DNA of 64,000 nucleotides from Aeromonas sp. FDAARGOS 1405 (GCF_019048265.1 NZ_CP077311.1:1593501-1657500), one strand, 5' to 3'; shown: positions 27,179 to 36,693, counted from the first letter of the stretch. Notes: generated by a model from the letters alone, not told the origin. Program-made: numbers and translations.

Positions 27179-27640
27179 ATGACCGACGATCCGTGGGCCC
27201 TGTGCCATCTTGACGATTCATTCGATGCCTCTGTACTGGGGGTCAAGGGCGCCCAGATCCAGTGGTTTGAAGATCGGGATGGCCTGATTGCCTATCTGCT
27301 GGAAGATTTTGTCGACCTGCTGGCCGATGTGGGCGAACTGGACGAGGAGCAGACCGAGCAGGCGCGCGAGCGCTTCACCCTGCTGGTGGAGCAGAGCTTC
27401 GACGATCGCACCCTGATGGATGCTATCAACGATCTCGCCTCCGGCTTGCGCCGCATCGCCTGGTTGGGGCCACTCTCGGAGCTGGCGGAGATCAGCGACG
27501 ACTTTGCTTCCGGTCTGCGCCGTTACTTCTGGAGCCAGTACGATGGCGATGAAGATGACCCGGACGCCTGGGTGCCGGAAGAGCTGTGGCCGCAGCTGGT
27601 GGAGTGCGCGCAGGAGTATATGGAAGAGGGGGATTTTTAA
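27179..27640 (+). CDS. Acidic hypothetical cytoplasmic protein
   Basis: A 153-residue, strongly acidic protein with no signal peptide or membrane helix. It is predicted largely helical (EEQTEQARERFTLLVEQSFD). The motif ASGLRR appears twice, at about residues 87-92 and 110-115, with a following aromatic residue, hinting at two related helices. The C-terminus is rich in Asp and Glu (DGDEDDPDAWVPEELW). It starts 41 bases after the kinase gene and could share its transcript. I do not recognise the family. Confidence 0.75.
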   Translation: MTDDPWALCHLDDSFDASVLGVKGAQIQWFEDRDGLIAYLLEDFVDLLADVGELDEEQTEQARERFTLLVEQSFDDRTLMDAINDLASGLRRIAWLGPLSELAEISDDFASGLRRYFWSQYDGDEDDPDAWVPEELWPQLVECAQEYMEEGDF

Positions 27641-27681
27641 ATCTGTCCGGACTATGTGTGCTCTTTGGCAGACAGATAAAG

Positions 27682-27708
27682 AAACGGCGCCTTGATGGCG
27701 CCGTTTTT
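27682..27708. terminator. Bidirectional rho-independent terminator
   Basis: AACGGCGCC and GGCGCCGTT form a 9-bp stem with a 5-base loop, followed by T on the plus strand and by a U-rich tail on the minus strand. It ends the acidic-protein transcript and the torCA transcript, whose stop is 18 bases away. Confidence 0.88.
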
Positions 27709-27725
27709 ATTGGGTGGCAATCGCC

Positions 27726-30206
27726 TTAGCCGTTGGCCGGTACCGCGTGGGCGGTGTTGGCCAGCACAGGTCCTGTGTACTTCTCGATCTGCAACTGGGC
27801 CATGTGGCCGCAGTTGCCCTGTGCCAGACTGGACGAGCCTTCGTCGAAGGTGAGGCAGTTGACGTTGCCGTTCTTGCAGATGCTGCCCGCTTCGCCCGGC
27901 TTGGCCGGGTCGTACCAGGCCCCTTCGCAGATCCGCACCACCCCTTGGCGCACATCTTCGGAGAGCAGGGCGCCCACCAGGATCTGGCCGCGCTCGTTGA
28001 AGGCACGCACCAGATCCCCCTGGGCGATACCACGAGCCTTGGCATCCAGCGGATGGATCATGATCGCCTCGCGGTCGGCGATGGCGAACTTGTCCCGCAG
28101 CGGGGTGTTGTCGAGCTGGGAGTGCAGCCGCTGGGTCGGGTGGGAGGTGTTGAGCGACAGCGGATAGCGCGCCGCCACCTCGCTCTTCACCCACTCTTTG
28201 GGTTCATACCACTTGGGATGACCGGCGCAGTCGGCATAACCCATCCCCGCCACCGTGTTGGAGAAGATCTCGATCTTGCCGGACGGGGTACCGAGCGGGT
28301 TGAGCAGCGGGTTCTCGCGAAAATCGGCGTGACGGATCCACTGGCGGTTGGCCTCCGGGATCGGGAAGCGGATGTAGTTGTTGGACTCCCAGAACATGTT
28401 GAACGGCGGCAGCGCTACCCGGGCACCACGGGCCTGCGCCGCCATGCCGTCGTACATCTGCTTGAGCCACAGCATCTCGTCCTTCCCTTCGGTGTACTGC
28501 TCCTGCACACCCAGCTTGGCGGCGATGGCGCTGAAGATGTCGAAGTCGTTGCGGGACTCGTGCTGGGGCGGCACGCACTGGTGCATCGGGAACACATAGC
28601 GCTGGGAGTAGTCGCCACCCATCTCCAGATCGTTGCGCTCGTAGCTGGTGGTGACCGGCAGCACGATATCGGCGTGCTTGGCGGTAGCGGTCCAGTAAGG
28701 CTCGTGAACGATCACGGTCTGCGGCTTGCGCCACGCCTGCAGCAGGTTGTTGGTGTCCTGATGGTGGTGGAAGGGGTTGCCACCCGCCACGTAGACCAGC
28801 TTGATGTCCGGATAGGTCACCTTGCGGCCGTTGAAGTCGATGGTCTTGCCCGGGTTGGCGAGACAGTCGGCGATGCGCGCCACCGGGATCGGGGCCGGGC
28901 TGTTCTTCGGCGCGTTGCCGGCGGAGATACCGGCCAGAATGCCGCCCTTGGCGGTGGGGCTGCCACCGGAGGAGTAGTGGTAGCTGAAGCCGTAGCCGCC
29001 GCCCGGCAGGCCGATCTGGCCCAGCATGGAGGCCAGAGTGACCAGCATCCAGTTGGGCTGTTCGCCATGCTGCTGACGCTGCATGCCCCAACCGGCCATG
29101 ATCATGGTGCGCTTGGCGGCCATGTCGAGGGCCAGCTGGCGGATCACCTTGGCATCGACGCCGCAGACGCTGCTCGCCCACTCGGCGCTCTTCGGCTGAC
29201 CGTCATCCTTGCCGAGCAGATAGGCGAGGAACTTGTCGAAGCCGACGGTGTAGCGATCGAGGAAGGCCTGATCGTGCTTCTTCTCGCTGTAGAGGGTGTG
29301 GGCCACCCCCAGCATCATGGCCACGTCGGTGTAGGCGTTCGGGGCAATCCACTCGGCGCCGACCAGCTTGGCGGTCTCGTTGTAGACCGGATCGATGCTG
29401 ATGACGCGGGTGCCTTTCTCCTTCAGCGCCATGAAACCGGCCTGACCCTCGTGATCCGGCATGTTCCAGCTGTTCTTCAGGGTCACCTGAGCGTTGACCC
29501 CCCACAGCACCACCAGTTCGGCGTTCTCAACCACATTGGGCCAGGCGGTCTGCTGCTCGTACACCTCAATGGAGCCCATCACGTGGGACATGATCACCTG
29601 AGCCGCGCCGGTGGAGTAGTCACCGGCATAACCGGTGAAACCGCCGGAGAGGTTCATCAGGCGGTGCAGCAGGGTGCGGCTGTTGTGGAACATGCCGACG
29701 CTTTTCCAGCCATAGGAACCGGCGTGGATCGCCTGCGGACCGAAGTCACTCTGAACCCGCTGGATTTCACCGGCCACCAGTTCGATCGCCTTGTCCCAGC
29801 TCACTCGCACCCATTCGTCGGCACCGCGCAGCTCGGGTTTGGCGCCCGGGCCATGCTCCAGCCAGCTTTTGCGCACCATGGGGTATTTGATGCGGTTCTT
29901 GGCGTGCACCTGGAACGGCGCCATGTCGATGAGATCGTTCGGTGCCGGATCATCGGCTACCGGCTGGACGCGCACCATGCGACCATCTTCGACGATCGCC
30001 TCGAAAGCCCCCCAGTGGGCGCCGGTCAGAATGCCCTTCTGGGCGGGCACCAGAGTCGGGAACTGACTCAATGCGGTGCTGATGGCTTGCGCCAGCGCAC
30101 TCTTGGGAAAAATGCCGCCGAGCAGGGGCAGGGCTGCGCAGGCGCCGAGCCCCTTGAGCAGGTTGCGGCGGGACAGATTGGTCTTCTTGTCATTGAAAAA
30201 AGTCAT
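27726..30206 (-). CDS. torA: Trimethylamine-N-oxide reductase TorA
   Basis: An 826-residue periplasmic molybdoenzyme of the DMSO reductase family. The N-terminal twin-arginine signal is NLSRRNLLKGLG (Arg 13-14). The molybdenum-coordinating serine is in GYAGDYSTGAAQVIMSHV near residue 190. There is no N-terminal iron-sulfur cysteine cluster, which fits TorA rather than DmsA. It reduces TMAO to trimethylamine as the terminal step of anaerobic respiration, using electrons from TorC, encoded 23 bases upstream. The chaperone torD is not adjacent; a terminator follows directly. The large opposite-strand ORF is a shadow. Confidence 0.95.
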   Translation of the reverse strand: MTFFNDKKTNLSRRNLLKGLGACAALPLLGGIFPKSALAQAISTALSQFPTLVPAQKGILTGAHWGAFEAIVEDGRMVRVQPVADDPAPNDLIDMAPFQVHAKNRIKYPMVRKSWLEHGPGAKPELRGADEWVRVSWDKAIELVAGEIQRVQSDFGPQAIHAGSYGWKSVGMFHNSRTLLHRLMNLSGGFTGYAGDYSTGAAQVIMSHVMGSIEVYEQQTAWPNVVENAELVVLWGVNAQVTLKNSWNMPDHEGQAGFMALKEKGTRVISIDPVYNETAKLVGAEWIAPNAYTDVAMMLGVAHTLYSEKKHDQAFLDRYTVGFDKFLAYLLGKDDGQPKSAEWASSVCGVDAKVIRQLALDMAAKRTMIMAGWGMQRQQHGEQPNWMLVTLASMLGQIGLPGGGYGFSYHYSSGGSPTAKGGILAGISAGNAPKNSPAPIPVARIADCLANPGKTIDFNGRKVTYPDIKLVYVAGGNPFHHHQDTNNLLQAWRKPQTVIVHEPYWTATAKHADIVLPVTTSYERNDLEMGGDYSQRYVFPMHQCVPPQHESRNDFDIFSAIAAKLGVQEQYTEGKDEMLWLKQMYDGMAAQARGARVALPPFNMFWESNNYIRFPIPEANRQWIRHADFRENPLLNPLGTPSGKIEIFSNTVAGMGYADCAGHPKWYEPKEWVKSEVAARYPLSLNTSHPTQRLHSQLDNTPLRDKFAIADREAIMIHPLDAKARGIAQGDLVRAFNERGQILVGALLSEDVRQGVVRICEGAWYDPAKPGEAGSICKNGNVNCLTFDEGSSSLAQGNCGHMAQLQIEKYTGPVLANTAHAVPANG

Positions 30207-30229
30207 AACGGTTTTCCTCTGTGCCAGCC

Positions 30230-31360
30230 TTAGTGGGCCGCGCTCATGTCACTGGCGTGTTTCTGGACATACTGGGTCAACATGCGAGCCTGTTCCGGGG
30301 TCAGGGAGGTACGAGACTCCATCCCCTTGATGACGCCGATCCACTGGTTGGCATTGAAGTGATCCAGCGCGGTGAGGCCGTGGCAGCCGGTACAGTTGTT
30401 GGACATCAGGGTGGAGGCGTATTGCCACAGCTTGCCCTGATCGCCGATGAGCTGGCTCTGGTCTACCCAGGCGGTCAGCTTGACCTGATGCCAGGTGAGG
30501 TTGGTGGCGCTGTCGGTTTCGCTCTGGCCGGTGACCAGCGCTTTCTTGGCGGCATCGCCGACCAGTACGCTGAGGATCCGCTTGCCCGGTGCGGCGTAGA
30601 ACACTTCGCTCACACCATCCTGTTGCCAGCCTTCGATCTGCACCTTGGCGCGGCCGTTTTCGTTGGCCAGCACTTCCACCTTGGTGGAGGGCATCAGGGT
30701 GCCTTCGTCGGTCTTGGCGGCGGCATCGAGGAACAGCGGGGTGGTAGCGATGGCGTAGCGGGTGGTGACGTTGGCCGGGGTCTGGGCCGCAGCCTGCGCC
30801 AGCTCGCTGGCACCGGCGGCAGCCAGGCCGCTCATGTCAGGCATGATGTGGGCGACACCGCGGTGGCAGTCGATACAGGTCTGGCCCTCCTTGATGGCGA
30901 CCGGGTGCTCGGCACGGGCATTGGGGCGCTGGGCCAGAATGTCCATCGCCTCGTAGCTGTGGCAGCTGCGGCAGGTGGCGGAGTCGTTGGCTTTCAGCTC
31001 GTCCCAGACGGACTGAGCCATCCGCAGCTTGTGGGCTTCATACTTTTCCGGGGTATCCAGCGTGCCGATCGCCTCGTGATAGATATCCTTCACGGCGCGG
31101 ATCTTGGTCCACAGGTAGGAGGTGGGGTCGCCCGGGATGTGGCAGTCGGCGCACTCGGCGCGGATCCCTTTGGTGTTCTGGAAGTGGACACTGCCCTGAT
31201 ACTCGGCGAGCGGAGTCTGCATGGAGTGGCAGGAGACGCAGAATTCGGTGGAGCTGGTCTTGTGCAGCACGGTCACGGTGACACCCAGTGCCGCGACACC
31301 CAGCAGGGCCCCGAGCAGCAGGAGCCAGAACCAGGTTTTTCTTATCAGTTTTCCAATCAT
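30230..31360 (-). CDS. torC: Pentahaem c-type cytochrome TorC
   Basis: A 376-residue NapC/NirT-family cytochrome with one N-terminal membrane anchor (about residues 8-30). Five haem-binding CxxCH motifs are visible: CVSCH, CADCH, CRSCH, CIDCH and, in the C-terminal TorC-specific domain, CTGCH. It passes electrons from menaquinol to TorA. It is the first gene of the torCA operon. Its AT-rich upstream region is shared with a divergent histidine kinase gene. Confidence 0.95.
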   Translation of the reverse strand: MIGKLIRKTWFWLLLLGALLGVAALGVTVTVLHKTSSTEFCVSCHSMQTPLAEYQGSVHFQNTKGIRAECADCHIPGDPTSYLWTKIRAVKDIYHEAIGTLDTPEKYEAHKLRMAQSVWDELKANDSATCRSCHSYEAMDILAQRPNARAEHPVAIKEGQTCIDCHRGVAHIMPDMSGLAAAGASELAQAAAQTPANVTTRYAIATTPLFLDAAAKTDEGTLMPSTKVEVLANENGRAKVQIEGWQQDGVSEVFYAAPGKRILSVLVGDAAKKALVTGQSETDSATNLTWHQVKLTAWVDQSQLIGDQGKLWQYASTLMSNNCTGCHGLTALDHFNANQWIGVIKGMESRTSLTPEQARMLTQYVQKHASDMSAAH

Positions 31361-31636
31361 GGCGGCGTTTTCCTACGGTCAATAATTACCTACATAGTAC
31401 TAGTCCAATAGTAGTAGTAATGATAGGGATAAGGCGTTGACCTCCATCATGGTTTATATTTTTGATTGTTGTCACATTTTGTCTTTTATTTTGCTATTGA
31501 TATATTTGTCGAATTAAATTCAGTTGTTTTCTGTTTTATCTATTTGTGCACTTTCCGCGACAGCTGTTAGCCCCCTCGCAAAACCCCACAAGATTCGCTG
31601 ATATAGTGAGCAGTGAGCCTCAACGGAGTGTCGCTG
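31361..31636. promoter_or_regulatory. AT-rich divergent control region, torC / hybrid kinase
   Basis: This 276-base gap separates torC (minus) from the kinase gene (plus). The part at about 31380-31545 is clearly AT-rich compared with both genes and must hold both promoters. I could not define a convincing set of TorR decamers or an FNR site by eye. CTGTTTTATC at about 31531 is only loosely like a tor box. Confidence 0.5.
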
Positions 31637-33604
31637 ATGAGCCCTTTCTCACTGCTGTGTGTCGCCGCCAACGTGCAACTGCTGGCCGAATTCGAACAGG
31701 AGTTGGCTCCGCTGCTCGGCCATTTCGCGCTGGTGGTGGTGGTCGGTCAGGGGTCGGCGGAGCTGGCCTTGGACGAGCAGGATCGCAAGGGGCAGCCACC
31801 CGCCGTAGTGGTGTGTGACAGCGAGCTGGGGGATGGGAGAGGGGCCGATTTTCTGATCCGCCTCGGCAGCCGTCACGAGGCGTGCCGCAAGATCCTGCTC
31901 GGCAGCCAGCCGGAGATGAAATCGATCATCGAGGCAGTGAACCTCGGTCGTCTCGACTACTACCTGCAACGCCCCTGGCGCGATGGCAGCCTGCGCCGGG
32001 CGGTGATCGAGCAGGCGAGCCACTTTGTATTGCAGCGTCCCGAGGCGGATCTGCTGAGCTATGCCGCCGTGCTCGACAACCAGAAGCTGCTGCGAGCCCA
32101 CGTCGATCGCCAGTTGGCGGCCTATCGGCAGGGTTTTATGGATTACACCCACTGCAGTGATGAAGAGCTGTCGCGGGTGGTGATCGACGGCCTCTACCAG
32201 TTTTTCGAGGGCAATGACGAGGAGCGGGTCTGCCGCCACTACAGTCCGGGCCATGTGCTGACCCGCGAGGGGGAGCCCAACAGCTTTCTCTGGTTTATCG
32301 CCAAGGGGGAGGTGGTGCTGCGCAAGCGGGACGAGCAGGGGATCGATCAGGAGGTGGTGCACTACCGTACCGGCTCGCTGGTGGGGGGCATGTCCTTTGT
32401 GACTGGCGAACCCGCCTTCACCACCGGCGTGACTCTGACCGGTGCCGAGGTGATCAAGCTCGACAAGCTGCAATTCTCCCGGGTGATGCAGGCGCGCAGC
32501 GAACTGCTCCCCTCCTTTACCAACCTGCTGCTGCGCCACTTCAACCGCCGTCTGCAAAACAGCATCCGCACCGAGATGCGGCTGCAACAGACCCTCAACT
32601 CCCTCGATGCCGCTCACGCCCAGCTAGTGGAGAGCGAAAAAATGGCGATGCTGGGTCAGTTGGTAGCCGGTGTCGCCCACGAGCTGAACAATCCGGTGGC
32701 GGCCATTATCCGTGGCAGCGAGACCCTGCGGGCCGCCATCCCCGATCTGGTCAATCTCGAGCTGCCAGCACCCATCAAGGGGCTGGGCAACCAGACCCTC
32801 TGTCAGGCGCTCTCCTCCCAGCCGCTCTCGACCAGCGAGATCCGTGACAAGACCCGGCAGGCGGAGGGGCGCTTTGGCGATCGTCAGCAGGCACGACTGG
32901 CGGTGCAGATGAATCTGGATGACGAGCTGAACTGGCAGCGCTGGTTTGCCAGCCGCACCGCCGCTGAGCGGGAGGCGCTGCTCTCCCGGCTGGAGCTGTT
33001 CCAGCAGACCGGTAGCTTCCTGCGCAATATAGAGGTGTGCGCCCGTCGCATCGGCGATCTGGTCAAAAGCCTCAAGCAGTATGCGCGGCAGGATCGGGCC
33101 GAACCCTCGCTGGTAGATCTGCACGAGGGGCTGGAAGATACCCTGATGATTTTCGAAAACCGCCTCAAGCATCATGAGCTCTGCAAGGAGTACCAGCCGC
33201 TGCCGCTGGTACGCTGTCACCCTATCGCCCTGCAACAGGTGTGGACCAACCTGATCGCCAACAGTCTGGATGCCATGAGCGGCCCGGGGCGACTCACCAT
33301 CCGCACCGGGTTGCTGGATCCCGAGTGGATCATGGTAGAGATCGAGGATAACGGCTGCGGCATCGAGCCCGAGCTGTGGCAGCGGATCTTCGATCTCAAC
33401 TTCACCACCAAGCGGGAGGGGCACTTCGGTCTCGGCATTGGCCTGAGCGTCTCGCTGCAGATAGTGCAGCAGCACCACGGCCGGATTGAGGTGGCCTCCG
33501 AACCGGGCCATTACACCCGGATGCGGGTCTGTCTGCCGCTGGATGGCATGGGGCAGGCCGGTTACGGGGGCGAACCTCATCACAACAAGGAGCATGCGGC
33601 CTGA
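31637..33604 (+). CDS. Histidine kinase with degenerate receiver and cyclic-nucleotide-binding-like domain
   Basis: A 655-residue soluble protein. Residues 1-125 are receiver-like, but the acidic pair is replaced by AA (residues 10-11) and the conserved lysine by R112, although D61 remains, so it is probably a pseudo-receiver. About 185-300 is a cNMP-binding-type fold (YSPGHVLTREGEPNSFLWFI, GSLVGGMSFVTGEPAFTTGV). The dimerisation domain has H348 in GVAHELNNPVAAI, an NtrB-type H-box. The ATPase domain has LIANSLDAM and GLGIGLSVSLQIV. The ATG at 31637 has GGAG eight bases upstream. A receiver gene follows. Divergent from torC; the signal is unknown. Confidence 0.85.
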   Translation: MSPFSLLCVAANVQLLAEFEQELAPLLGHFALVVVVGQGSAELALDEQDRKGQPPAVVVCDSELGDGRGADFLIRLGSRHEACRKILLGSQPEMKSIIEAVNLGRLDYYLQRPWRDGSLRRAVIEQASHFVLQRPEADLLSYAAVLDNQKLLRAHVDRQLAAYRQGFMDYTHCSDEELSRVVIDGLYQFFEGNDEERVCRHYSPGHVLTREGEPNSFLWFIAKGEVVLRKRDEQGIDQEVVHYRTGSLVGGMSFVTGEPAFTTGVTLTGAEVIKLDKLQFSRVMQARSELLPSFTNLLLRHFNRRLQNSIRTEMRLQQTLNSLDAAHAQLVESEKMAMLGQLVAGVAHELNNPVAAIIRGSETLRAAIPDLVNLELPAPIKGLGNQTLCQALSSQPLSTSEIRDKTRQAEGRFGDRQQARLAVQMNLDDELNWQRWFASRTAAEREALLSRLELFQQTGSFLRNIEVCARRIGDLVKSLKQYARQDRAEPSLVDLHEGLEDTLMIFENRLKHHELCKEYQPLPLVRCHPIALQQVWTNLIANSLDAMSGPGRLTIRTGLLDPEWIMVEIEDNGCGIEPELWQRIFDLNFTTKREGHFGLGIGLSVSLQIVQQHHGRIEVASEPGHYTRMRVCLPLDGMGQAGYGGEPHHNKEHAA

Positions 33605-33659
33605 GCCGTCGCCAGCATCAATCGCGCGGCGTGCCAAACCATGTCGCCAAGGAGGAGCA

Positions 33660-34157
33660 ATGAACAAACACTATCTGATCCTGTGTGTGGACGATGAGCG
33701 GGAGGTGCTGGATGCGGTGATCCACGATCTCGCCCCGTTCCGTTCCCACTTCGAACTGGAAGCCGCCGAGAGCGTCGATGAGGCGCGAGCGGTGGTGGAG
33801 GAGTGGGAGCGCGACGGCAACAAGCTGGCGCTGATCCTCTGTGACCACATCATGCCGGGAACCCTGGGGGTCGATTTTCTGGTGGAGCTGAACCGGCGTG
33901 CCACCACCCGTGCCAGCCGCAAATTGCTGCTGACCGGACAAGCGGGGCTGGAGGCCACCGTCGAAGCGGTCAATCGCGGCGGGTTGCACTACTACCTCGC
34001 CAAGCCGTGGAAGCTGGAGACCCTGCAAGAGGCGGTGCGCGAACAGTTGACCGACTACCTGCTGGCGGAAGATGGCGAGAATGCCTTCCACTATGCACCG
34101 CTGCTCAATCAGGCGCGGCTGTTTGCCGCCATCCACGATCATCCGTTCGACGAGTAG
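33660..34157 (+). CDS. Single-domain response regulator paired with the cNMP-fold kinase
   Basis: A 165-residue receiver with intact catalytic set: DD at 11-12, D62 in LILCDHIMPG, T92 and K115 in YYLAKPW. No DNA-binding domain follows; the C-terminal 35 residues (HYAPLLNQARLFAAIHDH) resemble the segment after the kinase's own pseudo-receiver (SYAAVLDNQKLLRAHVDR), so the two receivers probably arose by duplication. GGAGGAG precedes the ATG at 33660. Likely the phosphorylation partner of the upstream kinase, acting by protein contact. Confidence 0.85.
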   Translation: MNKHYLILCVDDEREVLDAVIHDLAPFRSHFELEAAESVDEARAVVEEWERDGNKLALILCDHIMPGTLGVDFLVELNRRATTRASRKLLLTGQAGLEATVEAVNRGGLHYYLAKPWKLETLQEAVREQLTDYLLAEDGENAFHYAPLLNQARLFAAIHDHPFDE

Positions 34158-34188
34158 GGGCAGTTGGGCTTTCGCAGTGGCGGTTGTA

Positions 34189-34208
34189 TACTGTCTGCAT
34201 ATACAGTA
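34189..34208. promoter_or_regulatory. LexA (SOS) box upstream of topB
   Basis: TACTGTCTGCATATACAGTA contains CTGT-N8-ACAG at 34191-34206 and is palindromic over its outer six bases on each side, with an AT-leaning core. It lies 16 bases before the topB ATG, where LexA would block transcription or elongation. It closely fits the gammaproteobacterial SOS consensus. Confidence 0.75.
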
Positions 34209-34224
34209 TTGCAGGTAGCCACCG

Positions 34225-36198
34225 ATGCGACTCTTTATCGCCGAGAAGCCCACGCTGGGCCGCGCCATTGCCGATGCCCTGCCCAAGCCCCACAAGAAGG
34301 GCGACGGTTTTATCGAAACAGCCCAGGGGGATGTGGTCACCTGGTGCATCGGCCATCTGCTGGAGCAGGCCGAGCCCGATGCCTATGACGCCGCCTTCAA
34401 GCAGTGGCGGATGGAGCATCTCCCCATCGTCCCCGCCCAGTGGCAGCTGGTGGCCAAGCCCAAGACCAAAACCCAGCTCACCGTCATCAAGCGGCTGATC
34501 AAACAGGCGGATTGCGTGGTCAACGCCGGTGACCCGGACCGGGAAGGGCAGTTGCTGGTTGATGAGGTGATCGACTTTCTCGGCTACCCGAAGACCAAGC
34601 CGGTGCAGCGCTGCCTCATCAGCGATCTCAACCCGCCCGCGGTGCGCCGCGCTCTCGAGAAGCTGAGGGACAACAAGGAGTTCGTGCCGCTGGCGGTCTC
34701 CGCGCTGGCCCGCAGTCGGGCCGACTGGCTCTACGGCATCAACATGACCCGCGCCTACACTCTGCTCGGGCGCAAGGCCGGTTGCAGTGAGCTGCTCTCG
34801 GTTGGCCGGGTGCAGACCCCGCTGCTGGGGCTGGTGGTGCGGCGGGATCTCGAGATCGAGGCCTTCGTGCCCAAACCCTTCTACGAGGTGCTGGCCCATC
34901 TGCTGACCGACGGCAACGAGCGCTTCACCGCCAAGTGGCTGCCGTCGGAAGCCTGCCTGCCGTGGCAAGATGAGGAGGGGCGGGTGCTCAACCGGGCGCT
35001 GGCCGACAAGGTGGTGAGTCGGATCAACGGTCAGCCCGCACAGGTCGAATCGGTGGAGGAGCAGGCCCGCAAGCAGGCGGCGCCGCTGCCCTACAACCTC
35101 TCCAGCCTGCAGATCGATGCCGCCAAGCGCTTCGGCATGGATGCCAAGCGGGTGCTCGACATCTGCCAGAGCCTCTACGAGCGTCACAAGCTCATCACCT
35201 ATCCGCGCTCCGACAGCCGCTATCTGCCGACCGACCATTTCAAGCGGGCTGAGCAGGTGCGCAGTGCCATCGCCGCCACAGCGCCCGCGCTGGCCAAGGC
35301 AGTTGCCGAGACAGACGGCAAGATCCGCAGCAAGGCGTGGAACGACAGCAAGGTGGATGCCCACCACGCCATCATTCCCACCGAGAAGCAGGGCAACCCC
35401 GCTACGCTGGGGGCCGACGAGGCGAAGCTTTACGGCCTGATTGCCCGCCAGTACCTGCTGCAGTTCTATCCCCCGTTCGAATACAACGACAGTAAGGTGC
35501 TGCTGCGCATCGCCGGTGGCCTGTTTCAGGCCAAGGCGCGGCGAATCCTCAAGGCGGGCTGGAAGGCGCTGCTCGGAGTGGAGGAGGATGACGACGAAGA
35601 GAAGGCCGGTACCCTGCCGGCTCTGAAGGAGGGCGAACAACTGCTCTGCGAGCGGGGCGAGCTGCAGGAGAAGATGACCCAGCCGCCCAAGTCATTCACC
35701 GATGCCACCCTGCTGGCGGCCATGACCGGCATCGCCCGCTATGTGCAGGATCCCGAGATCCGCAAGACCCTGCGCGACACCGATGGCCTCGGCACCGAAG
35801 CGACCCGTGCCGGTATCATCGACCTGCTGTTCAAGCGCCGCTTTCTGGTGCGTCAGGGCAAGAGCATCAAGGCGACCCCGACCGGACGGGCGCTGGTTCA
35901 GGCGTTGCCCGCGACAGCTACCACGCCGGATATGACGGCGCTGTGGGAGCAGAGCCTCGCCCAGATCGCCGAGCGCCACGGCAGCTACCAGCAGTTTATG
36001 GGGCCGCTCACCGAGCAGCTCAACGGCCTGATCGAGGGGGCGCGGCAGGACTCCGGTGCCAGCTTCAGCGCCCTGCCCAAGGAGGCGCCGGGTGCCGGCA
36101 AGCGGCGTTTTACCAGGCGCAAGAGTCCGGCGGCCAGCACGACTGGCGGGCCCCGACCGCGCAAGACGGCCAGCAAGCGCCAGACCAGGGCGGCATAA
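34225..36198 (+). CDS. topB: DNA topoisomerase III
   Basis: A 657-residue type IA topoisomerase. The N-terminal Toprim domain has [16 protein letters not shown] and acidic [14 protein letters not shown] near residue 100. The catalytic tyrosine is near 327 in [13 protein letters not shown]. The C-terminal tail is very basic ([15 protein letters not shown]) and probably binds DNA. TopB decatenates replication and recombination intermediates with RecQ. A LexA box just upstream suggests induction by DNA damage. Confidence 0.95.
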   Translation: MRLFIAEKPTLGRAIADALPKPHKKGDGFIETAQGDVVTWCIGHLLEQAEPDAYDAAFKQWRMEHLPIVPAQWQLVAKPKTKTQLTVIKRLIKQADCVVNAGDPDREGQLLVDEVIDFLGYPKTKPVQRCLISDLNPPAVRRALEKLRDNKEFVPLAVSALARSRADWLYGINMTRAYTLLGRKAGCSELLSVGRVQTPLLGLVVRRDLEIEAFVPKPFYEVLAHLLTDGNERFTAKWLPSEACLPWQDEEGRVLNRALADKVVSRINGQPAQVESVEEQARKQAAPLPYNLSSLQIDAAKRFGMDAKRVLDICQSLYERHKLITYPRSDSRYLPTDHFKRAEQVRSAIAATAPALAKAVAETDGKIRSKAWNDSKVDAHHAIIPTEKQGNPATLGADEAKLYGLIARQYLLQFYPPFEYNDSKVLLRIAGGLFQAKARRILKAGWKALLGVEEDDDEEKAGTLPALKEGEQLLCERGELQEKMTQPPKSFTDATLLAAMTGIARYVQDPEIRKTLRDTDGLGTEATRAGIIDLLFKRRFLVRQGKSIKATPTGRALVQALPATATTPDMTALWEQSLAQIAERHGSYQQFMGPLTEQLNGLIEGARQDSGASFSALPKEAPGAGKRRFTRRKSPAASTTGGPRPRKTASKRQTRAA

Positions 36199-36200
36199 CG

Positions 36201-36225
36201 AAAAAAGGCGCCCATCCAGGGCGCC
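36201..36225 (-). terminator. Terminator for the DUF417 gene
   Basis: GGCGCCC and GGGCGCC form a 7-bp stem with a 5-base loop, and on the minus strand six U follow. It ends the minus-strand DUF417/AhpD-like transcript; on the plus strand there is no U-run, so topB may use it poorly. Confidence 0.75.
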
Positions 36226-36238
36226 AAAGGCATTGTTG

Positions 36239-36679
36239 TCAGGCTGCCTGAGTGGACAAGCTGGCACGGATCCTGTGCTGGTAGTGCAGCACCACACCGA
36301 GAAACACCAGATCCTTGAACAGGAAGAACTCGGTGACTGGCACGCCGTCAACCATCTTCCAGACACCTGTCAGGGTCAGCAGGAAGCTCAGCGTCGCCAG
36401 GAAGGTGACGATAGCCCCCATGCTGCACCAGTAACCGATGCGAGGTTGCCACAGGCCCACGACCAGCCCGATGGCGATCACTATCTCGACCACCCCGATC
36501 AGGTTCGATACGCTCTGTTCCGACAGGGGGCCATAGAGCCAGCTCATCAAGGGGTGGCTGGCTACCAGTGGTTTGATGGTGGCGGCCTCTGTCGGGGTAA
36601 ACTTGAAGACGCCGATCCAGAGCAGGGTCAATACCACGCCCGCCAGGGCGACCAGAAAGCCTTTGTCATGTTGCTGCAT
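36239..36679 (-). CDS. DUF417 (YkgB/RclC-like) membrane protein
   Basis: A 146-residue protein with four hydrophobic helices (about 8-25, 57-78, 82-105 and 118-133). WIGVFKFTPTEAATIKPLV and the C-terminal LFKDLVFLGVVLHY are signatures of the DUF417 family, which includes E. coli RclC of the reactive-chlorine regulon. It lies 14 bases after an AhpD-like gene and divergent from an RclR-like regulator, which strengthens the link to oxidant stress. The biochemical function of the family is unknown. Confidence 0.82.
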   Translation of the reverse strand: MQQHDKGFLVALAGVVLTLLWIGVFKFTPTEAATIKPLVASHPLMSWLYGPLSEQSVSNLIGVVEIVIAIGLVVGLWQPRIGYWCSMGAIVTFLATLSFLLTLTGVWKMVDGVPVTEFFLFKDLVFLGVVLHYQHRIRASLSTQAA

Positions 36680-36693
36680 GGGGGGCTCCTTGT

